From NCBI RefSeq assembly GCF_025770765.1, contig NZ_JANZKY010000003.1:1-64000 (forward strand): DNA of 64,000 nucleotides, written 5' to 3'. Position 1 is the first letter of the stretch, and each line of letters starts with the position of its first letter. The translations under genes and the position numbers were made by a program. Under the pieces are notes generated by a model that made no database searches, was not told the DNA's origin, and worked only from the letters and a program-made list of their open reading frames with translations. Of this stretch, positions 50,575-60,702 are shown piece by piece. The DNA is from Propionivibrio soli (GTDB taxonomy: Bacteria; Pseudomonadota; Gammaproteobacteria; Burkholderiales; Rhodocyclaceae).

Positions 50575-52616
50575 CGAAGACGGCGGCGGCCGAGCAAGAT
50601 GCGGTTCTGGCGGCGCTGCACGCCGAACTCGCCGTCGCCCGTGAATCCGAGCAGCGGTATCAGGGCTTGGTGGAGGCAGCGCCGGACGCCATGGTCGTGG
50701 TCGATCAGGCGGGGAACATCGTGCTCGTGAATCGGCAAAGCGAGACGCTCTTCGGCTATGACCGGTCCGAACTCGTCGGGCGGCCGGTCGAGATCCTCCT
50801 GCCCGCCCGGCATCAGTCGCGTCATCTCGAACACCGCGGTGGGTACGTTCATGCGCCCGGCGTACGCCCGATGGGAAGCGGTCTCGATCTGACAGCGCGA
50901 CGCAAAGACGGAAGCGAAGTCCCGGTGGAAATCAGCCTCAGCCCGCTGCGCACGGCATCGGGCCTGCTCGTTTCGGCCGCGATCCGCGACATATCCGAAC
51001 GGCATGCCGCCCAGCAAGCGTTGCGCGAAGCGCGCGATCTGCTCGAACGGCGCGTGCAGGAGCGCACCGCCGAGCTGGAACAGGCAAACGCGGCACTGCA
51101 GTCAAGCGAGGCCAAACTGCGGCTGATCACCGACAACATGCCGGCCGGCATGGCCTACATCGACGCCAGCGAAACCTACCTCTACCACAATCAAACTTTT
51201 GCCGACTGGCTTGGGCTGCCAGGCCACCGGATTGACGGGCACAAGGTTCGAGAGGTCGTCGGCGAAACGGTCTACGCCGAGATCAAAGGCAAGCTGCAAC
51301 AGGTTCTGTGTGGCAAACCGGTGCGCTTCGAACGTGAGCAAAAACACGCCAACGGCGAGGTGCGGCGCTGGACCGTACGCTACTCACCGCATTTCGGGGA
51401 ACACGGCGGCGTCGACGGCTGCATGGCGATGCTCACCGACATCACCGAGCATCGGCAGGCGGAGCAGGCCCTGCAACAGGCGCAGAAGATGGAGGCTGTG
51501 GGGCAGCTCACCGGCGGCGTCGCCCACGACTTCAACAACCTGCTCACGGTGATCATGGGCAATTTGCAGATCCTCGCCAGCGAAGTGCGCGACTCGCCGC
51601 TCGCCCGTGAGCTGATCGAGGCGGCGACCAAGGCAGCGCGCCGTGGCGCCGAGCTCAACCGAACCCTGCTTGCGTTTTCGCGCAAGCAACGGCTGGCGCC
51701 GACGCTGGTCGACTTCAACGAGCTGATCTCCGGCATGGCGGGTATGTTGCGGCGGACGCTCGGCGAGCAAATACAGATCGTCGTCGCGCCCGGACCGGGT
51801 TCGTTGCGAGCCGTAGCCGACGCGGGCCAACTGGAGACGGTGCTGCTCAACCTCGCCGTTAACGCCCGCGACGCGATGCCGCAAGGCGGCAAGCTGACGA
51901 TCGAGACGGCGCCCGCGTACCTCGACGAGCACTATGCCGCGCGAGAGATCGACGTCGCCCCGGGTCCGTACGCGATGCTCGCGGTATCCGATACCGGAGT
52001 GGGCATGACGCCGGATGTGAGGTTGCGCGCCTTCGAGCCGTTCTTTACCACCAAGGATACGGGAAAGGGCAGTGGGCTCGGCCTGGCGATGGTCTATGGA
52101 TTCGTCAAACAATCGGGCGGACACATCAAGATCTACAGCGAACCGGGTCACGGGACGACGGTCAAGCTATACCTGCCCACGAGCAGCGACAAGCACGATC
52201 AGGGCGCTCCTCCGGCTCCCGAACCGCCGCAACCGCGAGGCAGCGAGACGATACTCGTCGTCGAGGACGAAGGAGACGTGCGCGCTTTGGTTTGCCGCCT
52301 GCTGGCCGGGCTCGGTTATCGCGTGCTGACGGCGGTTGATGGCCAGCAAGCGCTTGAGATTCTCGATCGGGAACCGGCGATCGACTTGCTGTTCACGGAC
52401 GTTGTCCTGCCCGACGGCGTGAATGGTCCCGACGTGGCGCGCAAGGCGCAGGCGCATGGCCGAGCCATCAAGGTGCTCTATACTTCCGGGTATACGGGTA
52501 ATGCCATTCAGCAACTGGACGCCGTGACCGCCGAAGTGCGGCTGATCAGCAAGCCGTACCGGATCGAGGAGTTGGCAAGCAAGGTACGCCACGCGCTCGA
52601 CGGCGCTCCGGACTGA
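50571..52616 (+). CDS. Soluble PAS-PAS hybrid histidine kinase
   Basis: The 681-residue protein has no membrane segment. Two PAS domains: about 25-150 (VEAAPDAMVVVDQAGNIVLV, then FGYDRSELVGRPVEILLPAR) and about 178-300. The HisKA motif is GGVAHDFNNLLTVIMGNLQI (His near 321). The ATPase has NLAVNARDAMPQGG, DTGVGMTPDV and GKGSGLGLAMVYG. The C-terminal receiver (about 555-670) has VVEDEGDVRALV and the phospho-Asp in LFTDVVLPDGVNG. It is likely to phosphorylate the HsbR-like protein encoded two genes upstream, since no other output is nearby. The ATGA overlap with the STAS gene indicates coupling. Confidence 0.93.
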   Translation: MTKTAAAEQDAVLAALHAELAVARESEQRYQGLVEAAPDAMVVVDQAGNIVLVNRQSETLFGYDRSELVGRPVEILLPARHQSRHLEHRGGYVHAPGVRPMGSGLDLTARRKDGSEVPVEISLSPLRTASGLLVSAAIRDISERHAAQQALREARDLLERRVQERTAELEQANAALQSSEAKLRLITDNMPAGMAYIDASETYLYHNQTFADWLGLPGHRIDGHKVREVVGETVYAEIKGKLQQVLCGKPVRFEREQKHANGEVRRWTVRYSPHFGEHGGVDGCMAMLTDITEHRQAEQALQQAQKMEAVGQLTGGVAHDFNNLLTVIMGNLQILASEVRDSPLARELIEAATKAARRGAELNRTLLAFSRKQRLAPTLVDFNELISGMAGMLRRTLGEQIQIVVAPGPGSLRAVADAGQLETVLLNLAVNARDAMPQGGKLTIETAPAYLDEHYAAREIDVAPGPYAMLAVSDTGVGMTPDVRLRAFEPFFTTKDTGKGSGLGLAMVYGFVKQSGGHIKIYSEPGHGTTVKLYLPTSSDKHDQGAPPAPEPPQPRGSETILVVEDEGDVRALVCRLLAGLGYRVLTAVDGQQALEILDREPAIDLLFTDVVLPDGVNGPDVARKAQAHGRAIKVLYTSGYTGNAIQQLDAVTAEVRLISKPYRIEELASKVRHALDGAPD

Positions 52617-52735
52617 TCGGTTCAGGGGACGAGCGTCCGGGCCGGAGCGGCGCCGTTTTCGACGCGCCCGCCATAGCGAGTGCGCATCGGTTTTTGGGGT
52701 TCGGCACCTTCCGCCGCCCCATGAGGGAGATTGAC

Positions 52736-53176
52736 ATGTTGAAGCTGGGAGCCGCGTTCGCGGCGTTATGCATCTGGGCGGGCGCTGTGTGGGCGCAGGC
52801 CGACGCCATTGGTTACGTGAAGACCGTCCAAGGCGGCGCGAGCGTGTCTGTCGGAGGCCGCGCACAACCCGCTCAGCCTGGGACGCCGCTGTACGTGGGT
52901 GCCGTCCTGCGGACGGACAAGGACGGTAGCCTGGGCGTCACCTTCAAGGACAACACCATCATGTCGCTCGGTCCCGATACCGAAATCACCGTTGACGAGT
53001 ACCTATTCTTGCCGGGAAGCGGCGAACTCAAGCTGGGTGCGAACATGCTCCGCGGGACGCTCAACTACATTTCCGGTTTGATCGCCAAACTCAAGCCGGA
53101 GGCCGTTTCGCTGAAAACGCCCAAGGGCATCATCGGCGTTCGCGGCACGCATTTCCTGGCCAAAGTGGAAGAATGA
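52736..53176 (+). CDS. Secreted FecR-domain protein
   Basis: The 146-residue protein starts at ATG 52736, with GGGAG seven bases before it. It has a signal peptide (MLKLGAAFAALCIWAGAVWA). The FecR fold is shown by IGYVKTVQGGASVSVGGRAQ, LYVGAVLRTDKDGSLGVTFK, SLGPDTEITVDEYLF and the terminal SLKTPKGIIGVRGTHFLAKV. In this stand-alone secreted form FecR domains are thought to bind glycans or peptides near the outer membrane, not to regulate iron uptake. The ATGA overlap to the OmpA-lipoprotein gene shows tight coupling. A CHASE2 cyclase gene lies convergent just after; this trio is often seen together. Confidence 0.88.
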   Translation: MLKLGAAFAALCIWAGAVWAQADAIGYVKTVQGGASVSVGGRAQPAQPGTPLYVGAVLRTDKDGSLGVTFKDNTIMSLGPDTEITVDEYLFLPGSGELKLGANMLRGTLNYISGLIAKLKPEAVSLKTPKGIIGVRGTHFLAKVEE

Positions 53177-53796
53177 AGCCCGTGGAGGGCCTCGTAGGAG
53201 AGAACCGCTGCCGGCGCTGGCTGGCGCTGATCGCTGTCGTCATCGGGGTCACGGGCTGCGCTTCCGGACGGTCGTACGTTGTGCTGGTCCCGGACGAAGA
53301 CGGAACGACCGGTCGCGTATCCGTCTCTGGCGCCAAGGGAACGACCTGGCTCGATAAGCCGAACGAAGGCACGGTGATCGGTGCGCCGGCGGGCGAGAAG
53401 TTCGTGGTGGCCAAGGAGAGCCTCACCAAGGAGTTCGGGCCGGCGCTCGCCGCCACGCCGATGAAGCCGATTACCTTCCTGTTCTACTTCGAGACCGGCC
53501 GCGTGACGCTGACCCGGGAATCCGAAGCCAGCGTGCCGTCGGTTCTCGATGCCATCCGCAAACGACCGGCGCCCGACATATCGATCGTTGGTCACACCGA
53601 CACGGTCGGCAAGAATGAAGACAATGTCGCCCTCGGCTGGGGTCGGGCGCGTTTCGTCGCCCGGCTGTTCGAGAGCAACCGCATCGGGACGGATCGCATC
53701 TCGATCGAATCGCACGGCGAGAAAAACCTCCTCGTTCCCACGCCGGACAACACCGACGAGCCGCGCAACCGGCGCGTCGAGATCATGGTGCGCTAA
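53173..53796 (+). CDS. OmpA-family lipoprotein
   Basis: The 207-residue protein has an N-terminal membrane segment and a lipobox VTGCAS (Cys about 29). The C-terminal OmpA domain (about 95-205) has TFLFYFETGRVTLTRESEAS, ISIVGHTDTVGKNEDNVALG, GRARFVARLFESNRI and the NRRVEIMV end, with the peptidoglycan-binding Asp/Arg positions retained. It should be tethered to the outer membrane and bind peptidoglycan. Its start overlaps the FecR-protein stop. The functional link with the adenylate cyclase opposite is inferred from the recurring gene neighbourhood. Confidence 0.9.
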   Translation: MKPVEGLVGENRCRRWLALIAVVIGVTGCASGRSYVVLVPDEDGTTGRVSVSGAKGTTWLDKPNEGTVIGAPAGEKFVVAKESLTKEFGPALAATPMKPITFLFYFETGRVTLTRESEASVPSVLDAIRKRPAPDISIVGHTDTVGKNEDNVALGWGRARFVARLFESNRIGTDRISIESHGEKNLLVPTPDNTDEPRNRRVEIMVR

Positions 53797-53815
53797 GCGC
53801 CTTTCTCCGCCCTTC

Positions 53816-56026
53816 TTACTTCTCCGTCATCACGATCAGATCCCCGGTCTTGCCGGAACGCAGCCGCTCCAGGTGAAGAGCCACGAGGGGATCGTCGTTG
53901 CGCGAAGCGGCCAGCCATTCGAAAGCGGAGAGTGCGTCGGGGGACTCTGCGCGCATCAGATCGAATGCGCAGCGGTAATCGGTATCCGGGCCGTTGCCCG
54001 TGACCGGGTCGAGCGGTTCGAACACGGTGAGCGGCTGCTGCTTGCCTTTGAGTACTACGCGTCCGACGGGCCGGGCCGGCCATTCCGGGCAGCCGGCGAG
54101 CGTTGCCGCCGAGACGCAGATGCGCGTGCCCAGATATTTGTTGACGCCTTCCAGCCGGGACGCTGTGTTCACCGGATCGCCGAGCGGCCGGTAGTCGAAG
54201 ATCGTGTTGCCACCGAAGTTGCCGACGATCACTTCACCCGTGTGCACGCCGATTCGCGTTTGTCCGAAGGCGATCCCGCCGTTCTGACAATCCTCGGCGT
54301 ATTGCCGTGCGAAACGCTGCATTTCGAGTGCGCAGGCGAGCGCCCGCGGCTGATGGTCGGGCTGAGGCACCGGCGCCGAGAACATGATGACGACGGCGTC
54401 GCCTGCGATGCGGCTCAGCGTTCCCTGGTGCGCGAAGGCGATCGAGATCATGCGGTCGAGATAGCCGTTGAGCATGTCGACGGCCTCGCCCGGGTCCATC
54501 ATCTCAAGCAACGGCGTGAAGTCGGCGAGATCGGTGAATACGAAGCTGCATACCTGCCGGCGCCCGCCGAGTTCGAGCATTTCGGGGTGTGCGATGAGGT
54601 GGTCGACGAGGTTAGGCGACACGTAGCGGGAGAACGCCTCGCGTACCCAGCGTTGCCGCTTTTCGCTGAAGCGGTGCCGCGCGAAGCCGGCGATGGCGTA
54701 CGTGCCGATCAAGGCGATCGTTGGGTTGCCGGCATCGAGGAGCAAGCCGCTGCCGGAAAAGGCCTGCCACGCACTTGCCCAGAGCAAGGCGAGCGTAGCG
54801 GCAATCGCCGCGAGCGAGACGACGGCGCCGTACCCTAGCGTGACGACAGTGACGCAAAGGCCGCCGATGACAATGATCAGTAACTCCAGGGTCGCTGCCC
54901 AGGATGGTCGGCTGATGCCGGTTCCGGTGAGAATCTGCTCCAGGATCTGAGCGTGCATTTCCACGCCGGGCACGACGCCGCCCATCGGGCTGAAGCGCAG
55001 GTCCATCAGACCTTGCGCCGACGTACCGATGAGCAGGATGCGTCCGGCCAGATTCTGAGCGGGCACCGCTCCCGTAAAGAGCTTCCAGGCGGGTATGTAG
55101 CGGCTGGCCTCGGGTTTCGTGTAATGGATCCATACTTCCCCGGCCGGTGTGGTGTGTGCCAGGCGACTGCCAATGCGAATCGATTCGAGACCGACGCCTG
55201 CATCGGGTACCGTGCGCGTCGTGTAATTGAGTTCGCCTTCCGCCACTCGCAGCGCTTCGGCAGAGAGCGAGGGAAGCAGTTCATCGCCGAGTCGGACGAC
55301 GAGTGGCGCTCTCCTCACGACACCGTCGGCATCGGGGAAGAACGCGATCGAGCCGTTGCCAGCCGCGGCCTTTTCCAGCGCGGGCAACGAGCGCAAGGCA
55401 TCCGGCAAGGCGTGTACATACCGCTGCGGCGCTTCGCCGACCGTGACGTAGCGTGCCGGCGTATGCGGCATTCCCGAGCTGGGGCGCGAACGGCCGGTGG
55501 CAAAGCCGAGAACGACCTTGCCGCGGCGGATGGCACGACTCAGGACTTCGTCGTGATCGGGCAGGGCGGCGATTTCCCCCTCGATCGCCGGCGGCGCGTT
55601 CCACAGCCTGAGCATGGCGCGCGGCGACGTACGATCGGGTTCGGCAAAGAGAACATCGAAGGCGATGGCGGCCGCTCCCGCCTCCTGAAGGCGTGCAACG
55701 AGTTCGGCGACGCGCGTACGCGGCCACGGCCATTGTCCGAGGCGGCGCAGGCTTTCGTCGTCGATATCGACGATGCGCACCGACGTGTCCTGATAGGCGC
55801 GTGGCTGCCAGCGCTGAAACTGGTCGAAGGTCGCGTTGCGCACCATCTGTGCCGGGACCGGATCGAGGACGCTGATGGCGACCCCGGTGACAATGACCGC
55901 CAACGCCAGGAAAGCGCCCAGTTTCAGCCGCCTCAGGCGACCGAGCAGATGGTCAGACGGAGGTAGCGCGGGCCGTGTCCAGGACGAATTGCCATTCATG
56001 ACTTCTCGGCGACGGTTTTCGTTCAT
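53816..56026 (-). CDS. CHASE2-domain adenylate/guanylate cyclase
   Basis: The 736-residue protein has a membrane helix (about 31-51), then a CHASE2 extracytoplasmic sensor (about 55-360), with DESLRRLGQWPWPRTRVAEL and IAFDVLFAEPD. Three membrane helices follow (about 375-450) and then a class III cyclase domain (about 495-680). The cyclase has the metal Asp in FTDLADFT and in LSRIAGDAVVIMF, and the transition-state Asn and Arg in DPVNTASRLEG. The substrate Lys position is Arg (SRIAGD), but the Asp of YRPLGDPVN is that of adenylate cyclases. A 50-residue tail follows. It probably makes cAMP in response to a periplasmic signal and faces the FecR/OmpA pair. Confidence 0.93.
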   Translation of the reverse strand: MNENRRREVMNGNSSWTRPALPPSDHLLGRLRRLKLGAFLALAVIVTGVAISVLDPVPAQMVRNATFDQFQRWQPRAYQDTSVRIVDIDDESLRRLGQWPWPRTRVAELVARLQEAGAAAIAFDVLFAEPDRTSPRAMLRLWNAPPAIEGEIAALPDHDEVLSRAIRRGKVVLGFATGRSRPSSGMPHTPARYVTVGEAPQRYVHALPDALRSLPALEKAAAGNGSIAFFPDADGVVRRAPLVVRLGDELLPSLSAEALRVAEGELNYTTRTVPDAGVGLESIRIGSRLAHTTPAGEVWIHYTKPEASRYIPAWKLFTGAVPAQNLAGRILLIGTSAQGLMDLRFSPMGGVVPGVEMHAQILEQILTGTGISRPSWAATLELLIIVIGGLCVTVVTLGYGAVVSLAAIAATLALLWASAWQAFSGSGLLLDAGNPTIALIGTYAIAGFARHRFSEKRQRWVREAFSRYVSPNLVDHLIAHPEMLELGGRRQVCSFVFTDLADFTPLLEMMDPGEAVDMLNGYLDRMISIAFAHQGTLSRIAGDAVVIMFSAPVPQPDHQPRALACALEMQRFARQYAEDCQNGGIAFGQTRIGVHTGEVIVGNFGGNTIFDYRPLGDPVNTASRLEGVNKYLGTRICVSAATLAGCPEWPARPVGRVVLKGKQQPLTVFEPLDPVTGNGPDTDYRCAFDLMRAESPDALSAFEWLAASRNDDPLVALHLERLRSGKTGDLIVMTEK

Positions 56027-56110
56027 GGGCGGAATCGTCTCGCGGGCCTCTCATTGATGCGGCGTTCGGTAGCGCGCCTTGTTCGAGCCGCCACCGAATA
56101 AGAGCACAGC

Positions 56111-56566
56111 CTAGGCGCGGTCGGCAAGATCGGCGAGAAAGCGGTCCAGATGCCCCGCGAACACCTGGCGTTCTGCCTGTGTCATCGCCGGCGGTCCGCC
56201 GGTCTGCACGCCGCTGGCGCGCAGGTTGTCCATGAAGTCACGCATGTTGAGCAGCGGGCGGATGTTCTCCGCGGAATACCATTCGCCGCGGTGGCTGAGA
56301 ACGCGCGCTCCCTTTTCGATGACTTCGGCAGCCAGCGGCAGGTCGCAGGTGATCACAAGGTCGCCCGCGGCGACGCGTTTGGCGATCTCGTTGTCCGCGA
56401 CGTCGAAACCGGCGGCCACGTGAATCGTACGGATGAAAGGCGAAGGCGGCACGCGTAGCGGCTGGTTGGCGACCAGAACGACGGCTTCGCGGGCGCGTAC
56501 GGCCGCACGGAAGAGGATTTCCCGGATGACCTTGGGACAGGCGTCGGCGTCAACCCAGATGGTCAT
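56111..56566 (-). CDS. YaiI/YqxD family protein (DUF188, PIN-like)
   Basis: The 151-residue protein begins [20 protein letters not shown], the DUF188 signature. It also has [20 protein letters not shown] (PIN-like acidic site), [20 protein letters not shown] and the C-terminal [12 protein letters not shown]. The Asp residues at positions 5, 7 and in TCDLPL mark a PIN-like nuclease fold, but activity has not been shown for the family. Its start overlaps the AI-2E gene stop by one base. Confidence 0.93.
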   Translation of the reverse strand: MTIWVDADACPKVIREILFRAAVRAREAVVLVANQPLRVPPSPFIRTIHVAAGFDVADNEIAKRVAAGDLVITCDLPLAAEVIEKGARVLSHRGEWYSAENIRPLLNMRDFMDNLRASGVQTGGPPAMTQAERQVFAGHLDRFLADLADRA

Positions 56567-57609
56567 CAGATCAGCCGGCGCTGCATGAGCTCATCCTTCA
56601 GCCAGGCATAGCAGAACGGTGCCGCCACCAGGCCCGGGATGCCGAGCGCGCTTTCCATGACCAGCATGGCGGTGAGCAGTTCCCACGCCTTGGCACGGAT
56701 TTGTCCGCCGACGATACGCGCGTTGAGAAAGTACTCGAGCTTGTGAATGATGACGAGAAAGGCGAGCGACGAAAGCGCGGCTGCCGGCGACTGCGCGAGG
56801 CTGACCGTCACGACGACGGTGTTGGAAATCAGGTTGCCGACCACAGGGAGCAGGCCGACGACGAAGGTCACCGCGATCATCGTCTTTACGAGCGGCAGCG
56901 AAACGCCGAATGACGGTAGGACAACCGCGAGGTAGATGGCGGTAAATGTGGTGTTGATCGCCGAGATGCGCACTTGGGCGAATACGATGCGGCGGAACGC
57001 CTCGGCGAGCCGGCGGAAACGCTCGACAAGCGCGTGCGCCAGCGGGCCGCCCGTATCGTCGTCGAACGCCCATTCGCGCATCGACACCATGGCGCCAATG
57101 ACCATGCCGATCACGAGGCGAGCGAGCATCTGCCCGGTCTCCTTGCCGATGCGCTGCAGTTCGGCGGCATGCTCGCGCAGCCACTGGCTCATCGCCTCGC
57201 GCAAGCTATCCGTCGTCCTTGGCAGATAGTCAGCGATCCAGGTCGGCAGGTGCGCGCGGGATGTCTCCACGACGTCAGCCATCTTGCCGAGCAGGGCGGA
57301 CAGACTGCCGCCCTCGCTCTTGACGAAAGCGACTACGCCGAAAACGCCGGCGCCGATGGCGGCCACCACGACGAACACGACGAGGCCGACGGCGACTCCT
57401 TTGGCGCAGCGATTCGACAGGCGCCGAGCAAACAGCGGAAAGATCGCGTGCACGAGTTCATAGATGAGCAAACCGGCGATCAAGGCCGGCAGCAGATGGA
57501 ACAGGAGCACGAACAGCATGCCGAGCGCCGCGAGAACCCAGGCAGCGTATTCGTGAACGGTGGGAGGACTTGTTCTTCTCATTCTCGGGAACTCTTCTGA
57601 AGCCGTCAT
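56566..57609 (-). CDS. AI-2E family transporter
   Basis: The 347-residue protein has seven to eight membrane helices. Family features are [20 protein letters not shown], a large loop with [20 protein letters not shown] and [16 protein letters not shown]. The C-terminal [20 protein letters not shown] and conserved [20 protein letters not shown] are also present. The family includes the autoinducer-2 exporter TqsA and Na+/H+ antiporter-like members; the substrate is unknown. Coupled by a one-base overlap to the YaiI gene. Confidence 0.9.
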   Translation of the reverse strand: MTASEEFPRMRRTSPPTVHEYAAWVLAALGMLFVLLFHLLPALIAGLLIYELVHAIFPLFARRLSNRCAKGVAVGLVVFVVVAAIGAGVFGVVAFVKSEGGSLSALLGKMADVVETSRAHLPTWIADYLPRTTDSLREAMSQWLREHAAELQRIGKETGQMLARLVIGMVIGAMVSMREWAFDDDTGGPLAHALVERFRRLAEAFRRIVFAQVRISAINTTFTAIYLAVVLPSFGVSLPLVKTMIAVTFVVGLLPVVGNLISNTVVVTVSLAQSPAAALSSLAFLVIIHKLEYFLNARIVGGQIRAKAWELLTAMLVMESALGIPGLVAAPFCYAWLKDELMQRRLI

Positions 57610-57710
57610 TTAACTTGAAAACCCTACTGGCGAACAGTATGCCCGCCGGATCGTCGTATCTCGCTTCCGCGGCGTTTTCGTGTGGAAATCCGCATGCCTG
57701 GCTATCTGCC

Positions 57711-58967
57711 TCACGATTCCATGGTTGCCCGTCTTAGCCATGAGGTCGCGGCCTTGCCTGCCGTCAGGCCGCTGGCGAGACAGGCACTGAGGAGGTAGCC
57801 TCCGGTAGGCGCTTCCCAGTCGAGCATCTCGCCGGCGCAGAACACGCCGGGCATGGCGCGCAGCATCAAGCCCTCATCGAGCGCTTCGAAGCTTACACCG
57901 CCCGCACTGCTGATCGCCTCGTCGAGCGGACGCGGGGCGATTAGCCGTAACGGCAAAGCCTTGATGCCTTGAGCGAGTTTGTCAGAGTCGAGCAGGTCGG
58001 CGCGCGACAGGCGCTCATGCAGCAGGGCTACCTTCACTCCCTTCAACCCAAGCCGGCTTTGCAGGTGGCTGGACAACGAGCGCGAGCCGCGCGGATGCGA
58101 GGTTTCGCCGGCGACCCGTTCCAGCGTGTATTCCGGCAGCAGGTCGAGGAAAAGTTCAGCGTAGCCATCACGTTCGATGGCGTTACGCAAAGGCGCCGAC
58201 AGCGCGTAAACCGCCCCGCCTTCTATGCCGTCTGCCGTGATAATGATTTCGCCTCGCCGGTACTGCGACCCTGTTTGGCCGGCGAAGGCGAGGGCGACGT
58301 TCTTTACCGGTTGGCCGGCGAAGCGTTCGCGGAAATAGGGGCTCCATGCAACGTCAAAGCCGCAGTTGGCGGGGCGCAAAGGCATGATCGGTACGCCGAG
58401 GGCGGCCAAATCCCCCACCCAACGGCCGTCGGAGCCGAGTTTGCTCCAACTGCCGCCGCCGAGCGCGAAAACCACGGCGTCGGCATCCACTCTGGTTGTG
58501 CCGTCCGGGGTTTCGAACACGAGCCGGTACGGCCCGCCCGGTGCCTTCTCCAGACCGGCCCAACGATGACGCACGTGAAAGCGAACGCCGGTTTGCCGCA
58601 AACGATGCTGCCAGGCGCGAAGCAGGGGCGCCGCCCGCATTCCGGCCGGGAAGACGCGGCCCGACGACCCGACGAAACTGTCGACCCCAAGGCCGTGCAT
58701 CCACTGCCGTATGGCTTGCGGGCCGAACGTTCCCAGCAACGGCGCAATCCGTTCCCGGCGCTCGCCGTAGCGATCGAGAAACGCGGCATAGGGCTCGCTG
58801 TGCGTGATGTTCAGCCCGCCTTTGCCGGCCATCAGGAACCTGCGTCCGACCGAGGGCATCCGATCGAAGACGTGAACTTCGATGCCGGCCGCGCCCAATG
58901 CTTCGGCGGCCATCAGCCCGGCCGGACCGCCCCCGACGATGGCAACACGCGGATTTTCAGAGGCCAC
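57711..58967 (-). CDS. HI0933/BaiN-like FAD-dependent flavoprotein (TIGR03862 type)
   Basis: The 418-residue protein starts at GTG 58967, two bases after the murI stop. A longer frame exists but overlaps murI without homologous content. The N-terminal FAD Rossmann motif is VAIVGGGPAGLMAAEALGAA. Family-specific sequence follows: AGKGGLNITHSEPYAAFLDR, SSGRVFPAGMRAAPLLRAWQ, VFALGGGSWSKLGSDGRWVG and the C-terminal VFCAGEMLDWEAPTGGYLLS. These flavoproteins are annotated as aminoacetone oxidases or BaiN-like reductases, but the real reaction is unknown in most species. It is likely co-transcribed with murI. Confidence 0.9.
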   Translation of the reverse strand: MASENPRVAIVGGGPAGLMAAEALGAAGIEVHVFDRMPSVGRRFLMAGKGGLNITHSEPYAAFLDRYGERRERIAPLLGTFGPQAIRQWMHGLGVDSFVGSSGRVFPAGMRAAPLLRAWQHRLRQTGVRFHVRHRWAGLEKAPGGPYRLVFETPDGTTRVDADAVVFALGGGSWSKLGSDGRWVGDLAALGVPIMPLRPANCGFDVAWSPYFRERFAGQPVKNVALAFAGQTGSQYRRGEIIITADGIEGGAVYALSAPLRNAIERDGYAELFLDLLPEYTLERVAGETSHPRGSRSLSSHLQSRLGLKGVKVALLHERLSRADLLDSDKLAQGIKALPLRLIAPRPLDEAISSAGGVSFEALDEGLMLRAMPGVFCAGEMLDWEAPTGGYLLSACLASGLTAGKAATSWLRRATMES

Positions 58968-58969
58968 GT

Positions 58970-59752
58970 TCAGACGTCCGCCAAGGCCGCCGGAGCGCCA
59001 AGTCGCGAGGCGAGGCTTTGCAGTCCGAGCGGAACGAGCGCTGCGTCCAGGCGTTCGGGGCGCGCAGTCGCCAGTAGCGTTAGCCGGCCTTGACCGGAAA
59101 CGCGTCCGGCAAGGCGGACGCACTGTCGCGCCACCGCATCGGCGACATCGACCAGCCGTGCTCGATCAGCCACGATTGGTGCGAGTACCGGCGCGAGGAA
59201 GGCATAGTGCGTGCATCCGAGCACGACGTGATCCGCACCGGCGTCGAGCGTCGGCGCCAGATGCCGGCTGGCGGATTCGGCGAACGCCGGGTCGTCGAGT
59301 TGCAGCGTCTCGACCTTGGTCGCCCAACCGGGGCACGGAACAACATCCACCCGCACCGTTCCCGCGTGACAACGGATGAGTCGTGCCAGGCGTTCGCTGT
59401 GCGCGGTGGAAACCGTGGCGAGTACCGCGATGCGGCCCGACTTGGAAGCGGCTACCGCCGGTTTGACTCCGGGTTCGACGCCGACAATCGGAATCGAGGG
59501 CAGGGTTTCGCGCAGGGTGGCAACCGCGGCGGCGGTCGCCGTATTGCAGGCGACGACGATCAGGCGGCAGCCGCGGTCGACAAGATGTTGGCCGATGCCC
59601 AGGACACGCCGCTGGATGTACGCATCGTCTTTGTCGCCGTAAGGCACGTGCGCGGTGTCGGCAAGGTAAGTGAGGTTGGCGTCCGGGAGCGCCTGCGTGA
59701 TGGCCGAGAGTACGGAAAGTCCGCCGATACCGCTGTCGAAAACCCCGATCAT
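58970..59752 (-). CDS. murI: Glutamate racemase
   Basis: The 260-residue protein starts at ATG 59752 (MIGVFDSGIGG), the usual MurI N-terminus; a TTG 21 bases earlier is an alternative. The two catalytic Cys residues are in LIVVACNTATAAAV and VVLGCTHYAFL. Asp of FDSGIGGLSVL and the YLADTAHVPYGDKDD segment complete the active site. It converts L-glutamate to D-glutamate for peptidoglycan synthesis in the cytosol. The gene is immediately upstream of the flavoprotein gene. Confidence 0.95.
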   Translation of the reverse strand: MIGVFDSGIGGLSVLSAITQALPDANLTYLADTAHVPYGDKDDAYIQRRVLGIGQHLVDRGCRLIVVACNTATAAAVATLRETLPSIPIVGVEPGVKPAVAASKSGRIAVLATVSTAHSERLARLIRCHAGTVRVDVVPCPGWATKVETLQLDDPAFAESASRHLAPTLDAGADHVVLGCTHYAFLAPVLAPIVADRARLVDVADAVARQCVRLAGRVSGQGRLTLLATARPERLDAALVPLGLQSLASRLGAPAALADV

Positions 59753-59862
59753 GCGCCCTGCGCCTGCCGCCAATTCGAGCTTGGCGGGAGGCTTTCTGGA
59801 AGAATCATAGGCACTATTTTAGCCCATGGCGGGTCGGCCGGCGTCGTTGGCGATCCTGCCGG

Positions 59863-60702
59863 TCAAAGCGGTTTTTCGGCGGCGGCGACGGTTTGCTCGA
59901 TCAAGGTGGCGATCGTCATCGGCCCGACACCGCCGGGCACCGGTGTGTAAGCCCCGCATCGAGTAAGCACCGACGACAGTTCGATGTCGCCGACGCCGCC
60001 CGGGTGGTAGCCGGCATCGACGACGACGGCGCCATCCTTGATCCAGTCCCCGCGAATGAATTCCGGCTTGCCGACTGCGCCGACAACGAGGTCAGCACGC
60101 CGGAGGATGTCAGGCAGGCCCTGTGTCCGCGAGTGGCAGATGGTGACAGTGGCGTCGGCATTCAGCAGCATCATGGCCATCGGCTTGCCTAGAATCGGAC
60201 TACGACCGACGACCACCGCATTCTTGCCAGAGAGCGGTATCCGGTAGTGACTGAGAAGTTGCATGATGCCGGCGGGCGTCGCTGAACCGTACGCGTGTTC
60301 GCCCAGCGCCATGCGGCCGAAACCGCTGCTGGTGACGCCGTCCACGTCCTTGTCTATGGCGATGCGGTCGAAACACCGGCGCTCATCGATCTGATTCGGC
60401 ACGGGGTGTTGGAGCAGAATGCCGTGGACCTGCGGGTCGGCGTTGAGCCGATCAATTTCTGCGACAAGCTCGTCCGTCGTCGTCGACTCCGGCAGTACGA
60501 CTTTCAACGATTCCATGCCAACACGACGGCACGCGTTGCCCTTCATTTTGACGTAGGTGGCGGAGGCCGGGTCGTCGCCGACCAGAATGGTGGCCAGCAC
60601 CGGGACCTTGTCACCGTTGCGTTCTCTGATTCGTGCTACACGTCGCGCAAGCTCGGTTTCGATCGATTGCGCGAGGGCCTTTCCATCCAGAACGATGCTC
60701 AT
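59863..60702 (-). CDS. folD: Bifunctional methylene-THF dehydrogenase / methenyl-THF cyclohydrolase
   Basis: The 279-residue protein starts at ATG 60702. Family marks are [38 protein letters not shown] with the catalytic Lys, [32 protein letters not shown] and the NADP site [20 protein letters not shown]. The C-terminal signature [16 protein letters not shown] is present. It interconverts 5,10-methylene-, methenyl- and 10-formyl-tetrahydrofolate in the cytosol. It stands 80 bases from the GNAT gene on the same strand. Confidence 0.97.
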   Translation of the reverse strand: MSIVLDGKALAQSIETELARRVARIRERNGDKVPVLATILVGDDPASATYVKMKGNACRRVGMESLKVVLPESTTTDELVAEIDRLNADPQVHGILLQHPVPNQIDERRCFDRIAIDKDVDGVTSSGFGRMALGEHAYGSATPAGIMQLLSHYRIPLSGKNAVVVGRSPILGKPMAMMLLNADATVTICHSRTQGLPDILRRADLVVGAVGKPEFIRGDWIKDGAVVVDAGYHPGGVGDIELSSVLTRCGAYTPVPGGVGPMTIATLIEQTVAAAEKPL

